NCBI GenBank assembly: GCA_036496605.1
Contig: DASXKV010000048.1
Span: 43,845 to 107,844, forward strand
Source of the DNA: Gemmatimonadaceae bacterium
GTDB lineage: Bacteria; Gemmatimonadota; Gemmatimonadetes; Gemmatimonadales; Gemmatimonadaceae
Direction: 5' to 3'
Length of the DNA stretch: 64,000 nucleotides
The notes under the pieces are model-generated. The model searched no databases, was not told the DNA's origin, and saw nothing but the letters and a program-made list of their open reading frames with translations. Positions within the stretch are counted from its first letter, which is position 1. The number at the start of each line of letters is the position of its first letter. The position numbers and the translations under genes are program-made. This document shows, piece by piece, positions 43,848 through 52,809 of the stretch.

Positions 43848-44711
43848 CTATGGGTCGAGCACGCGCGCGAGTCGCTCGGCGCTCGCGGGGCGGACGGAAT
43901 GGGTGATGGCATCGGCGAGGTCAGTCCAGATCTTCTCTAGACGGGCCAGATCTGCAGCTGAGACAGGGTCGGCGGGGTTCCGCGCCTCGAGCCAGCCCTG
44001 CACGATGCCGCGGCTGTGCTCGAGGGCGTCGAGTACGGCGTCGGATTCGCGATCGTCGAGCTGACCGACGGCTGCGAAGAGTCGCGCAAAGTACGGCACG
44101 CTCGTCGGCAGCGCGACGGCACGCGCGGCCCGTGGCGACGCATTGGCCGGCGCGGGAATGCCAAGTCGAGCGAAGGGTAGTGCCCAGTTGTCGGTGGCGA
44201 ACGTGCCGGCGGGATTGGGGAGCCAGACCCAAGCGTGCATCACCGCGAGGCGCGGCCCATCGGTGCTGCCGCCGAGGTGAGTGTGGCCGAGCAGGAGACT
44301 TTCTTCGTCGATCGTGCCGACGTGGTCGTGCCATTCTGCTGACGGCGGCATGTCGGGCGCCTTTTCGCCAGCGCGAAGGATGAGGGTGTAGACGACGCCG
44401 GTGAAAGTGCGGCGGCCATCGATCGTCGCGTACGTCAAGATCGATGGCATTGGTGTGGATTCGCTGCGCATGACGCTCTCCCCGCGGACCCAGTGCTCGC
44501 CCATCGCCGGGAAGTCGGGGCCGATGCGCACGTAATTCTCGGCGATGGCGACGTTGATGTCCTGAAAGCGCGCAGTCGTCGCGCGAGCCTGAGCGACGAA
44601 TCTGGCAACGCTGGCGCTGTCCGGACGCTGGGCCCCGACGTTCCTCGCGGCTACAGTTGCCGCGACAGCTGAGACCAACGCCTTCGCTGCGCTCAGAGTG
44701 ACACGTTTCAT
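43848..44711 (-). CDS. Hypothetical secreted protein
   Basis: A 287-residue product with a signal peptide (AAKALVSAVAATVAARNVGA). The mature part holds AENYVRIGPDFPAMGEHWV, LTYATIDGRRTFTGVVYTLI, an acidic-His segment AEWHDHVG and LAVMHAWVWLPNPAGTFATD, all of which recur in periplasmic proteins of unknown function from related phyla. The His/Asp clusters hint at metal binding. Its ATG overlaps the stop of the preceding lipoprotein gene by four bases. Confidence 0.6.
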   Translation of the reverse strand: MKRVTLSAAKALVSAVAATVAARNVGAQRPDSASVARFVAQARATTARFQDINVAIAENYVRIGPDFPAMGEHWVRGESVMRSESTPMPSILTYATIDGRRTFTGVVYTLILRAGEKAPDMPPSAEWHDHVGTIDEESLLLGHTHLGGSTDGPRLAVMHAWVWLPNPAGTFATDNWALPFARLGIPAPANASPRAARAVALPTSVPYFARLFAAVGQLDDRESDAVLDALEHSRGIVQGWLEARNPADPVSAADLARLEKIWTDLADAITHSVRPASAERLARVLDP

Positions 44712-45106
44712 CGAATGAAGACCAGGAAGTCCTGGCGCTTGTCGGCGAGAATGCGGCGCAGAGCGTCGGGTGGGATGCCTTGGGGATATCGACTCAGCAG
44801 CCGGATCGAATCGAAATCTTCGGGCGAAGGCCTGCGGCGATGGCGAATAGCGACGTTCGAATGAGCGAACGCGCCGGAGTCGATGACACTGAAAGGCACC
44901 AGCATTACGCGATCGTGGGTGAGGATCACGAGCGCGGTGTCGCGCGCCTCGAGCAACTCGCCGTCAAGGCGGGAGGTCGCCAGGACAAGCCACGCGGTCA
45001 CCCCGGCGGCGCTGTGCGCCGGCGGATATGTCTCCGGACCCGGACCGGCGTGAATGACACACGCGGACACCGACAACACGATGACGATCAGCGCGAGGCG
45101 CTTCAT
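44708..45106 (-). CDS. Hypothetical lipoprotein
   Basis: A 132-residue lipoprotein: MKRLALIVIVLSVSAC signal and lipobox, then a soluble domain (ALVILTHDRVMLVPFSVIDS) and a C-terminal helix pair (PPDALRRILADKRQDFLVF). The start at 45,106 is fixed by the signal and by a four-base TCAT overlap with the upstream gene; its own stop overlaps the next start in the same way. Confidence 0.65.
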   Translation of the reverse strand: MKRLALIVIVLSVSACVIHAGPGPETYPPAHSAAGVTAWLVLATSRLDGELLEARDTALVILTHDRVMLVPFSVIDSGAFAHSNVAIRHRRRPSPEDFDSIRLLSRYPQGIPPDALRRILADKRQDFLVFIR

Positions 45107-46680
45107 GACTTCCTCACCGGAATGCGCGTCGAATAGAACTTCTGATCGGCCGAATCGCGTTGCGAGGCCCAGAGGCGTAGCGCCTTCTCTAACGACGCCG
45201 ACGATGGAACGAAGGTCGCCACGTCGCCACTGTCGCGTCTGAGCCAGTTGCCTCTGATCCACTCGATGTAGTAACCCTGCGAGGCCAGAAGAAAGGTGCG
45301 CGCCGAATCCTTTGGCGCTCGACCGACGTCGAAGGAGACCCAGAAGCGATCGCCGGGCTGGGTGCGCACGTAACGATCGTCGGCGGCGCGCAGGTTGCGC
45401 TTCGCCAGGGTCGCGAGGCTGTCGTTGTCGGCGCGGACACGCGTCACGCCGATCAACCGGGGACGCGGCCGGGTGAAGGCGGTTGACAGCCCGACCCAAT
45501 CGATGCGCCATTCGTCGGCGGTGAAGGAGAGACGGACGCGCAGACTGTCCTCCTCCAGCACGGGGACGACGGTCGCGGCACGTCGCCAGGCGACGGGTCC
45601 ATACGTAGGATGTCGCTCGATGTCGCGCCAATGCTTGCCATCGCGAACCGCCACGCGCAAACCAAAGTTCTTGCGATACCATAGGCCGAACTGGATCATC
45701 GGGCCGATGCGGTGCATGTCGCGCTGGAGCCAGTCGATCGACCGAGCACCCGGCTCGGCGAGCATGAGATCATACAACAGCACGGTGTTGAGCAGACTGC
45801 TACGGAGCTCGAGACCGATGACGGCGCTGTCCCCTCGCGGACGCGGAAAGGCGAGGTCTATGTAATCGCCAGGATCCTCTCCGGTGGCCCGGGCGAGGGT
45901 CACGCTGTCGGTGGCGAAGACGTTTCGGTCCGCTCGCGCGAGTGTCGCGCGAACGTCCCGGCCGGCGCGATCGCGCGCCGAAGCCGCCGCGGAGAAGTCA
46001 CCGACGACAATCGGCCGCCCGTGCTCGTCGGGAAATACCTGGCTGCGCGGATCGTGGCGGACCTCGAGCAGCTCGAGGTGATTGATGTAGTGGGTCTCGA
46101 GAGCCTCATTGCGGACATCCAGGGTGACGACGCCGGCGCTGTCGCCGTGCGTGTGGAGGAGGTCGATGTCGCGCGCCTCGAGCAACGGCGAAATCCGTCT
46201 CGCGAAAATCTCCGCTTCGAGCGCAGGCTTGCCGCCGCTATCGGCATATATGGTGGGGCAGGAGCCGAAGATGAGCACGGCGGCAGCGACGTCGACAACG
46301 AAGGACGCCGACATCGTCACCGCCGACACGAGCGTGCTGGCCGGCGCATTGATGTCGCGCTCGAAGGTCTCGAGTCCGACGACGCTGTCGAAGGGAATTG
46401 GCTCGAGAGGGAGGGATTCATTAAGGGCGCCGACGCGACGGCCGCCGCCGCGCGCGGTGAGCGTATGCCCCTGGACGCGGATGCCGTCGTCGTAGACGAC
46501 GGTGGATCCGTCTCTCAGATGCGCTTTGACGGGCGACTTGACGTCGTACGGGTTGCGCGGATCGAGGGCGCGGACCTGCGTGCCGCGCGAGATGCTAACG
46601 AGAACGCAAGCTGCGCCGGCTAGCGGCAGACAGGCGACCAGCGTGCGACGGAGCAATGTCCAGCGGAACTCTGATGACAC
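45103..46680 (-). CDS. Hypothetical membrane-anchored exported protein
   Basis: A 525-residue product from a GTG start with AAAGGAG eight bases upstream. It has a signal segment (LVACLPLAGAACVLVSI), a DGSTVVYDDGIRVQGHTL beta stretch, a membrane helix (MSASFVVDVAAAVLIFGS) and a long exported part (HINHLELLEVRHDPR-type strands, GYYIEWIRGNWLRRDSGDV). No family assigned. It heads the four-gene coupled operon that ends with the O-methyltransferase. Confidence 0.6.
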   Translation of the reverse strand: MSSEFRWTLLRRTLVACLPLAGAACVLVSISRGTQVRALDPRNPYDVKSPVKAHLRDGSTVVYDDGIRVQGHTLTARGGGRRVGALNESLPLEPIPFDSVVGLETFERDINAPASTLVSAVTMSASFVVDVAAAVLIFGSCPTIYADSGGKPALEAEIFARRISPLLEARDIDLLHTHGDSAGVVTLDVRNEALETHYINHLELLEVRHDPRSQVFPDEHGRPIVVGDFSAAASARDRAGRDVRATLARADRNVFATDSVTLARATGEDPGDYIDLAFPRPRGDSAVIGLELRSSLLNTVLLYDLMLAEPGARSIDWLQRDMHRIGPMIQFGLWYRKNFGLRVAVRDGKHWRDIERHPTYGPVAWRRAATVVPVLEEDSLRVRLSFTADEWRIDWVGLSTAFTRPRPRLIGVTRVRADNDSLATLAKRNLRAADDRYVRTQPGDRFWVSFDVGRAPKDSARTFLLASQGYYIEWIRGNWLRRDSGDVATFVPSSASLEKALRLWASQRDSADQKFYSTRIPVRKS

Positions 46681-46704
46681 GCGAGCGTCTCCTTTCGTTC
46701 GTAG

Positions 46705-47244
46705 TTAGGTGACTACCGCTTTCCGGCGCGAGCCCCACAGCCCGGCGCGCCTCTCGCCGGTGAGCTCGGCGCATTCGCTCCAGGGCAGGTCACGACCGCC
46801 ACTCCGAAGCGGATGGGCGATAAGCTGCGCCAGGGGCAATTCATGGATGAACACCCCGCCGGCGGCGAGCACGCGGGCGATCTGGCGCAGCGCCGCGCCG
46901 GGTTGGTCGATGTGATAACAAGTGCCGAAGTCGATCACGACGTTAAACTCGCCGTCGGCAAATGGCAGCTGCCGAACGTCGCCGACCTGGAGCTCGGCGC
47001 TCACGCCGAAGTGCGCAAGGCGCGCTTGCGCCAGGGCGATGAGATCGGGGGCGATGTCGATGCCCACCAGTCGCGATGGCTGGCAGCGCCGCGCGAGCTC
47101 GGTGAGGGCGACCCCCCTTCCGCAGCCCACCTCGAGCAGGCGGCACCCGCGCGCGACGGGAAGGGCGCGGAGCAGGGCTGGGATCTCCACCCAGCTCTGG
47201 AGCGCGTTGCGATACTCCTGATTGGCAAAGCGGCGATAGGGCAT
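46705..47244 (-). CDS. Class I SAM-dependent methyltransferase
   Basis: A 179-residue methyltransferase: motif I RLLEVGCGRGVALTELAR, VGIDIAPDLIALAQARL, VGDVRQLPFADGEFNVVIDF and ARVLAAGGVFIHELP, the Methyltransf_11 order. Short for the family, with little acceptor-binding structure, so the substrate may be small. It lies 24 bases upstream of the 46,680 gene on the same strand and may head that operon. Confidence 0.85.
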   Translation of the reverse strand: MPYRRFANQEYRNALQSWVEIPALLRALPVARGCRLLEVGCGRGVALTELARRCQPSRLVGIDIAPDLIALAQARLAHFGVSAELQVGDVRQLPFADGEFNVVIDFGTCYHIDQPGAALRQIARVLAAGGVFIHELPLAQLIAHPLRSGGRDLPWSECAELTGERRAGLWGSRRKAVVT

Positions 47245-47454
47245 ACAACTGGAACGCGGAATAACAGGCCAGATCGGCTCATTTCAAGCCGAAGCGTGCG
47301 CTTCACATGTGGCCGTCCTTATGCCCGCTGAATACTCGGGGCGCGAAATCCGCGCTGTCGCCTTCAAAGAGCTTCGCTTTGATGACCGAGTGCGTACCCT
47401 CGCTACTGCGCGCGCTGACGACGGCCATCGAGCCCACTGAGAGACGAACGCCGG

Positions 47455-48291
47455 CTACTGAGACTCGCTTGCCGAGCGTGGCATGACGACAGCAGACGCG
47501 TTTTGCAGGAGCGCTTTGGCGCGGTTCCGGCGCGTATTGGAGCGCGCGGCCTGGATGATACCGAAACCAATAATGCCTAACGCGAAGTAATACCGTCCTC
47601 CACCAACTGACGCCATTGCGTATGTACTGATCGTGACTCCCAGTCCGATCACGAGAAACAGCACTGCGGCGTTGCCTTGGCGCCTCGCGCGATCTAGTTC
47701 GATGTTCAGGTCGTCGACACTGGGGAGTGGATCGGCGTCGCTTGCATCCTGAACCGACAACTCCTCCATGTTTTTGTTTGGACGAAATGTGGCGCGCACC
47801 AGGGGTGAAAAGTTCCAATACGCTGCCCACGCGATTGACACTGCCGCCGTGGGTAGCGCGAAGGACCAGGCGATCAAATGGATCGCCGCAGCAACACCAT
47901 ATTAACCGGCGGCAACAATCAATACGCCGCGCCAGAAAGTCGGCGCTAGAGGATCTCGACGGTACACCAGCACGAGTCCGATCACCAGAATGACATCATG
48001 CAGACCATACTTGACTCCCGTCCAGGATAGCGCGACGGACGCTGCCAGGGTTTGGTAGGTCAGGGTGATCACGTTCAGCGCGACCAGCACGACGAACAAG
48101 GCAAGCCAGCCGTCGACACCGGGTGTAATTACAGGCTCGGCATGGCTTGCTGGCTCGCTTCCAGGTAATTCGGAGTTCGTCGTTATGGAGGCGTCTGGCC
48201 GACTCGACGCGAGAGCTTCGTCTTCGGGCTTCAACTCCATGCCACGCTTCCCCAGCTCGTTTTTCAGGGATAGCCAAGCCTCTGGCCGCAA
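47455..48291 (-). pseudogene. DUF2569-like membrane protein interrupted by an in-frame TAA
   Basis: One frame encodes LSLKNELGKRGMELKPEDEA, then VDGWLALFVVLVALNVITL and YGLHDVILVIGLVLVYRR, a DUF2569-style start. Within the third helix (RGVLIVAAG) a TAA at 47,902-47,904 intervenes, and the same frame continues YGVAAAIHLIAWSFALP, a fourth helix, and two more helices (AVLFLVIGLGVTISTYAMA, YYFALGIIGFGII) to the stop at 47,455. The stop lies mid-helix, so two separate genes are unlikely. The 5' end also lacks a good start: coding-like sequence (DGYLDVSELDAELFELV) extends to about 48,356 but is preceded by a stop. A sequencing error or recoding cannot be excluded. Confidence 0.65.
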
Positions 48292-48498
48292 GCTGTTCTC
48301 TCCAGCTCGGACAAGCTCGAATAGTTCTGCATCAAGCTCCGAGACGTCCAGGTAGCCATCATTATCGTTTGCTCACATCACTCCGCGTGGCGATCAGTAC
48401 TGGATTTTTTGCGCCTTGGTCACATCTTCGGCGAGACCGGCAAAGTCTTGGCGCGCACGTCTGACGCGCAGATTCGATTCTGCTTTCGGAGGGTGACA

Positions 48499-49644
48499 AT
48501 GTGGAGCGCGAGTGATTTAGCAGACTCCTGGGAGGCCAATCGGCAGTACCTTGCCAACCATACGCGTCAATCGCTCGACCAGTTCGTGGATGAGCATCCC
48601 GGTTGGTTCGGTGTGGTGCTTGCGACGACGGCGCAGACTCTCGTCGAAGCACCGATGGCAATTGGCTCCGGCTTTGTCGACGTGCTGAACCTCGGCAAAG
48701 GCGCTGCAGAAGGTGGTTGGGGCTATCTCCAGGACGGACTCCGCTTCATTACGATCGTCGCGCCGCTTGCTCGCGGTGGTCAGGCAGTCCTCTCTCGCAT
48801 TCTCGCTGTTGGACAGGGGGAGAACTGCACCTGGATTGCTGCCACGAAAGCGTTGCAGATAACCGGCACGCGTCCGTTCGCGGCGCTGTCGGATCTGGCG
48901 AACGCCGCGGGACGTCCTGTATCGGCCACCGGACCGGCATTCATCGACGAGCTTGTCGCGGCGCTCCGCGCGTTAGGCGCTCGCCTCCGGCTGCTGCCAA
49001 ATCCCGGAACGCTCGCCGACGTGGAACGCGCGGTGGCGGCAAATCGGAACGGGGTTACCCTGTTCAGCGTCGAGTGGAGCAACCCTGCCTATCGAGGCGG
49101 TGTTGGCCACACACTCGCGGCGGCGTGGAACGCCGCTCGTGGTTGTGTGGTGTTCGTGGACCGTTCCGGGAACGTTGTCGCAGGCCTCGCTGAATTGGAG
49201 CGACTCTACCCCGGTATCGGTGGTGCGACACCCTACGGTACCATGGCGTTCATCCAAAACGGCCTGATCCCGCAAGCCAGCTTGCTCAAGGGCACAGTGG
49301 TGAGCAGCATCGCCGATGCGGTGTTTCTCGAGCTCAAAACTGTTTTCGCCCCACCGCCCGCGGTCGCCGACAAGATCAAACAGGGCCCAACTCCACAGGC
49401 CTCGGCCCCTTCGCTGATGCACATGGTGTCAGGCGGCGAGTCGCTCTCGAAGATTGCCCTGGCGAGCTATGGAGACATGTTCCTTTGGCCGCTCCTGTTC
49501 GACGCGAATCGTGGCGCGATCGGTGCGAATCCCGACGTGATTCGCCCTGGCCAATCGTTGAAGGTGCCGCCTCTCTCTTCGTTCACGAGCTCTCAAATCC
49601 ACGACGCGCATGTGCGCGGCAAGGCGTGGAGGCCCCATCGGTGA
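48499..49644 (+). CDS. Papain-like fold protein with C-terminal LysM module
   Basis: A 381-residue protein without a signal peptide; the ATG at 48,499 has GGAGG six bases upstream. The middle region has GQGENCTWIAATKALQITG (candidate catalytic Cys near a helix start), FIDELVAALRALG and GGVGHTLAAAWNAARGCVVFVD (candidate His and following Asp), the order of papain-like peptidases or transglutaminase-like toxins. The C-terminus is a LysM: MVSGGESLSKIALASYGDMF and NPDVIRPGQSLKVPP. A cytosolic protein carrying LysM suggests export without a signal, for example as injection-system or polymorphic-toxin cargo; this is inference. No immunity gene is evident next to it. Confidence 0.6.
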   Translation: MWSASDLADSWEANRQYLANHTRQSLDQFVDEHPGWFGVVLATTAQTLVEAPMAIGSGFVDVLNLGKGAAEGGWGYLQDGLRFITIVAPLARGGQAVLSRILAVGQGENCTWIAATKALQITGTRPFAALSDLANAAGRPVSATGPAFIDELVAALRALGARLRLLPNPGTLADVERAVAANRNGVTLFSVEWSNPAYRGGVGHTLAAAWNAARGCVVFVDRSGNVVAGLAELERLYPGIGGATPYGTMAFIQNGLIPQASLLKGTVVSSIADAVFLELKTVFAPPPAVADKIKQGPTPQASAPSLMHMVSGGESLSKIALASYGDMFLWPLLFDANRGAIGANPDVIRPGQSLKVPPLSSFTSSQIHDAHVRGKAWRPHR

Positions 49645-49682
49645 AAGCTTGGCCCGGTTCGTGACTCCTGCCTAACAAATCA

Positions 49683-50108
49683 TCATTCTATTTCCGGGCC
49701 GATAGCATGCGGAGCGTCATTGAGCAGTTCGACCTCGACGATCGATCCGTTCGCTAGATGGAATGTACGGCGGAGACTCCGACTGGCGACGATCTCGACG
49801 ACCCAAGGGTCGGGCCGATCCTTTGCCGCTGTCGTCGGTGTCCACAACCAGGCCGGTTCGTTATCGAGGTTCGCGAGCCGACATGGCACGAGCAGGATAT
49901 CTCGCTCGCCCCCGTATTCAGAACGATCGAACCAGATCGAACGGCGGCGGATCTCAGGGTCAAACCAGTCGAAGTGATACGGCAGTGCGAGGTTCAGCGA
50001 TCCCGGGAAAACGGGTACGCCGAGCTTCCGCGAGTACTCGGCGTTGAACACCGAGAGCCAGTGAGAGGCGTCGCCCTCGCCATCCTGAACGCTGCCGATC
50101 AATCGCAT
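49683..50108 (-). CDS. DUF120/CTP-dependent riboflavin-kinase-like protein
   Basis: A 141-residue protein with the opening IGSVQDGEGDASHWLSVFN and GVPVFPGSLNLALP, which match the start and the P-G-T/S-LN motif of DUF120 proteins (archaeal CTP-dependent riboflavin kinases). The rest (GGERDILLVPCRLANL) fits the small beta-barrel fold, and the C-terminus EVELLNDAPHAIGPEIE resembles the family's VELL-end. Archaeal RibK makes FMN from riboflavin using CTP. Bacterial relatives are rare; whether this one is a kinase is unknown. Stands alone. Confidence 0.6.
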   Translation of the reverse strand: MRLIGSVQDGEGDASHWLSVFNAEYSRKLGVPVFPGSLNLALPYHFDWFDPEIRRRSIWFDRSEYGGERDILLVPCRLANLDNEPAWLWTPTTAAKDRPDPWVVEIVASRSLRRTFHLANGSIVEVELLNDAPHAIGPEIE

Positions 50109-50282
50109 CGCGAAGTGTTGAGCTAAGGTCTGCTGAGTGGCTTTTTGGTGGCTAACGCTATGCGCCGGTCGAATGGTCCGCCCTCGTGTTGTGAATCAGC
50201 GCACACTCGGGAAGGGCATAGTCGTGACCTCGAACGCAGGGTAAAGTCTATCCCGAAGAGCGACTCCTCCGAGGAGGTTCAA

Positions 50283-50540
50283 GTGTCAACATCCCTCGTG
50301 ATGCGTGCGATACTAGCGGCGATCGTGCTCTCAGCGGTCCCCGCAATTGCCAACGCGCAAGCTCCACAGACGAAGCCCGCAAAATCGACGGCGCACAAGC
50401 AATCACAAGCGTGGGTTCATCACGCCAAAGTCGATCACCGTGAGGCGCACGTGGGCAAGAAGGCGAAGAAGGCCAAAAAGCGCGCGAGCTCTTCTCGTCT
50501 ACCGGTTCCCGAGCATCCGAACGGACGGGCCAGATGGTAA
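50283..50540 (+). CDS. Small secreted Lys-rich protein
   Basis: An 85-residue product with a GTG start, AGGAGG five bases upstream, a clear signal peptide (VMRAILAAIVLSAVPAIANA) and a very basic mature part (KKAKKAKKRAS). Resembles small periplasmic basic proteins in general character only. The strong ribosome site supports expression. Confidence 0.55.
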   Translation: MSTSLVMRAILAAIVLSAVPAIANAQAPQTKPAKSTAHKQSQAWVHHAKVDHREAHVGKKAKKAKKRASSSRLPVPEHPNGRARW

Positions 50541-50559
50541 CTAGGGAGCGATCTCTCGC

Positions 50560-50660
50560 TAATTACAGTCTGTAACTAACGCGTTCCGCTAATTACAGAT
50601 GTGGCCTGATCGTTAAATAAGGGATTGAACGGTTCAGAGCGGCTCCGTGCTCCAGGTCTC
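50560..50660 (-). pseudogene. fic 3'-end remnant with flanking repeat, copy 3
   Basis: CGTTAAATAAGG (50,611-50,622) followed by ...TTCAGAGCGGCTCCGTGC repeats the sequence seen just past and at the end of the fic gene at 41.8 kb. On the minus strand the codons STEPL-stop match the fic C-terminus TEPL. Nothing upstream (toward 50,700) resembles fic, so only the last few codons and the repeat remain. Confidence 0.55.
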
Positions 50661-50714
50661 AGACTGCGCCGTTTCGGGACCTCGCGCCGTCCGGGACTTC
50701 GCGCCGTTCGGAAC

Positions 50715-52502
50715 TCAGCGCTGTAAGCCTCTGAGCCAGGCACCGCGACGCGCGCGTTCCGTCGGTGTCACGATTGCCGCATCCATGAGCCGCACCCGTG
50801 CGCGCCGGTATCCCGAGACAGCTACGCTCACCCGCATTCGTTGACCTTGACGCTCGATCTCGACCGGTATGGCCGAAGTCCCCTCGGTGTCGTCGACGCG
50901 AACGCGTGAGACGGCGCGCCGGAAATCCTGAAACGCGCGAACCGGCTCACCGCCGATCGTGAGCAGATGGTCCCCTGTCCGAAGCCCGGCTCTTGCCCAC
51001 GGCGTGGTGGAATCCCGAATGACCAATCGCGGTGCGGCGGGAACGGTGAAATCGATCAGCAGGCGAAGGTCCGGAAGCGCATTGCCGGCGGAATCCGTGG
51101 CGGGAATGGAGTCGACGACCTCGCGCAGCCCGAGTCGCCCGAGGACTGGGCGCATGTCGATAGGTTCTGCGCCGCGCACCTCGCGCGCAAAGAACGAGTC
51201 GAGGCGACAGCCGCACACGGAGTCGGCGACCTGTTCGAACTCGCCTGGGGCGTAGCCGCGTTTGGCGCTCGTTAGGCTGCGCGCGAACATCGCGCGCATG
51301 ATGTCGTCGAGCCCGCGCGTCTCGTGCGTGGAGTCGCGCACCATCGCATCGAGCACGTTCCCGAGGAGCTCGCCCTGGAGATAATACCCGCCGGTCGCGT
51401 CTGGGTTGTCGGCGGGCGCATCGCCAAAGGCGAGGCTGGCGCGTTCCGGCGACACCACGTGGTAGACGGGCGACCCGTAGTACCGCTCGAGCAAGCGCGT
51501 GAGATGCGCGAGTCGTGAGGCGCCGGCGCTCGTGTCGACGAGGCCAGCGCGACGCTGGAGGAGATCGGCGTAATACAACGTGATTCCCTCGCCGATCCAC
51601 AAACTCGGCGTCCGCCGAGGCGCGCGGTAACTCAGCTCGTTGTAACCGGCGGGCCGGATGGCGACGAGATTCCACGCGTGAAAGAACTCGTGCGCGATTT
51701 CCTGCATCGAGAAGCTCGGAGCGCGCACTCCAAGGACGACCGATGCCGCATGCTCGAGCGCATCGCCGCCCCCATCCTCGATGAGGAACCAGTAATCGCG
51801 TGCCGGTGCCGCGCCAAAGACTCCGGCCGCGGCACGGACGAGACGATGGAGACGGTCCAGGAAGGCGAGCGTGTCGAACGCGTTGCCGTTAGGCAGCGGC
51901 CAATAGGCGACGTGATAGTGTGTCGTGCCCTCGGTGAATGACCATTGATGCAGGTTGCCGAGGAGGAGGGGAGAGTCGAGCAGAGTCGCGGCGTCGGGGA
52001 CGCGCGTGGGTAGCGCGGTCGCGACGCGCCACGCCGGCGGGATGTCGAGGTGGAGGCTGACCGCCTCTTGCGACAGCTCGGGCGAATAGAGGAAGAAATC
52101 GGGCGGGTTGATCATCATGCCGTCGGCGCGTGCTTGCGGTTTCCAGACGCGCAGTTCGGTCGACAATTGCGCCTGAATCGCGACGCGGTATCGCACCACG
52201 CCCGATCCTCCGGGGAGGTCGACTCGCCAGAGCGTGCTGTCGAGCCGAGTTATCCGGGCGTTGGATTTCGACTCGATCGAGAGCTCCTGGATATAGCGCC
52301 AGTATTGCGCGTCGTACTCACCGTGCACTCTCATCGCGAGATGAAAGGTGTCGGGCGCGTTCCGAAACGTGATCGAGACTTCCGGCAGGTCGACGTGCGC
52401 CGGATCGATCGTCAGGTCATAAGCGATCGAAACGCGAGGCGAGCGGTCGCCGAGCAATGCGATTGCCGCGATCAGCGCGAGCGTGTGGACTGTCGTTCGC
52501 AT
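50715..52502 (-). CDS. M61-like metallopeptidase with PDZ domain
   Basis: A 595-residue exported protein from the ATG at 52,502 (GGAG six bases upstream) with signal RTTVHTLALIAAIALLG. An N-terminal beta domain is followed by a gluzincin core, IAHEFFHAWNLVAIRP (HEFFH, 271-275) with the third zinc ligand in SLWIGEGITLYY, the pattern of glycyl aminopeptidases (M61). Near residue 500 a PDZ-like module (PWARAGLRTGDHLLTIGG) follows. Acts in the periplasm on peptides; specificity unknown. Confidence 0.88.
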   Translation of the reverse strand: MRTTVHTLALIAAIALLGDRSPRVSIAYDLTIDPAHVDLPEVSITFRNAPDTFHLAMRVHGEYDAQYWRYIQELSIESKSNARITRLDSTLWRVDLPGGSGVVRYRVAIQAQLSTELRVWKPQARADGMMINPPDFFLYSPELSQEAVSLHLDIPPAWRVATALPTRVPDAATLLDSPLLLGNLHQWSFTEGTTHYHVAYWPLPNGNAFDTLAFLDRLHRLVRAAAGVFGAAPARDYWFLIEDGGGDALEHAASVVLGVRAPSFSMQEIAHEFFHAWNLVAIRPAGYNELSYRAPRRTPSLWIGEGITLYYADLLQRRAGLVDTSAGASRLAHLTRLLERYYGSPVYHVVSPERASLAFGDAPADNPDATGGYYLQGELLGNVLDAMVRDSTHETRGLDDIMRAMFARSLTSAKRGYAPGEFEQVADSVCGCRLDSFFAREVRGAEPIDMRPVLGRLGLREVVDSIPATDSAGNALPDLRLLIDFTVPAAPRLVIRDSTTPWARAGLRTGDHLLTIGGEPVRAFQDFRRAVSRVRVDDTEGTSAIPVEIERQGQRMRVSVAVSGYRRARVRLMDAAIVTPTERARRGAWLRGLQR

Positions 52503-52591
52503 CCCTCTCTCCGCGATGTGTTTGCGATGAGATGCCGGCGAGGGCAATAACGCTTGAAGCGTTGCGGCTACCGCACACAGATGGTAGCGCC

Positions 52592-52724
52592 AGTGATCGC
52601 GGGCGGGGGCTCCTCCGGGGCACTATGACAATGCTGCCATTGGCTCCGTGTGTAGTTAGGCATCCTCGGCCGAATGACAGCATTGCCGATAGCTGCCCCT
52701 CCGGAACCCCCGCCCGCGATCACC
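52592..52724. repeat. Large imperfect palindrome (hairpin element)
   Basis: The left arm from GTGATCGCGGGCGGGGG (52,593) pairs with the right arm ending CCCCCGCCCGCGATCAC (about 52,723). Matching continues inward through CAATGCTG/CAGCATTG, leaving a ~15-base centre that holds GTTAGGC. The arms total about 60 bp each with small mismatches. It lies between two genes that diverge from it as transcription starts/ends (M61 start on one side, YceH end on the other). It could be a terminator for YceH or a MITE-like element. Confidence 0.6.
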
Positions 52725-52809
52725 CAACTTTCGTTGCGTGATAAGCAGTCTGCACAGGCGCGGAACGCCCCGGAGCGACCCCGCTCCTGCTATCGTGCGC
52801 GACTCCACT

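Noticed and set aside
44708..45682. A long N-terminal extension of the small lipoprotein
   Set aside because: The extension is Arg-rich antisense-like sequence over the upstream gene; the signal peptide begins at 45,106.
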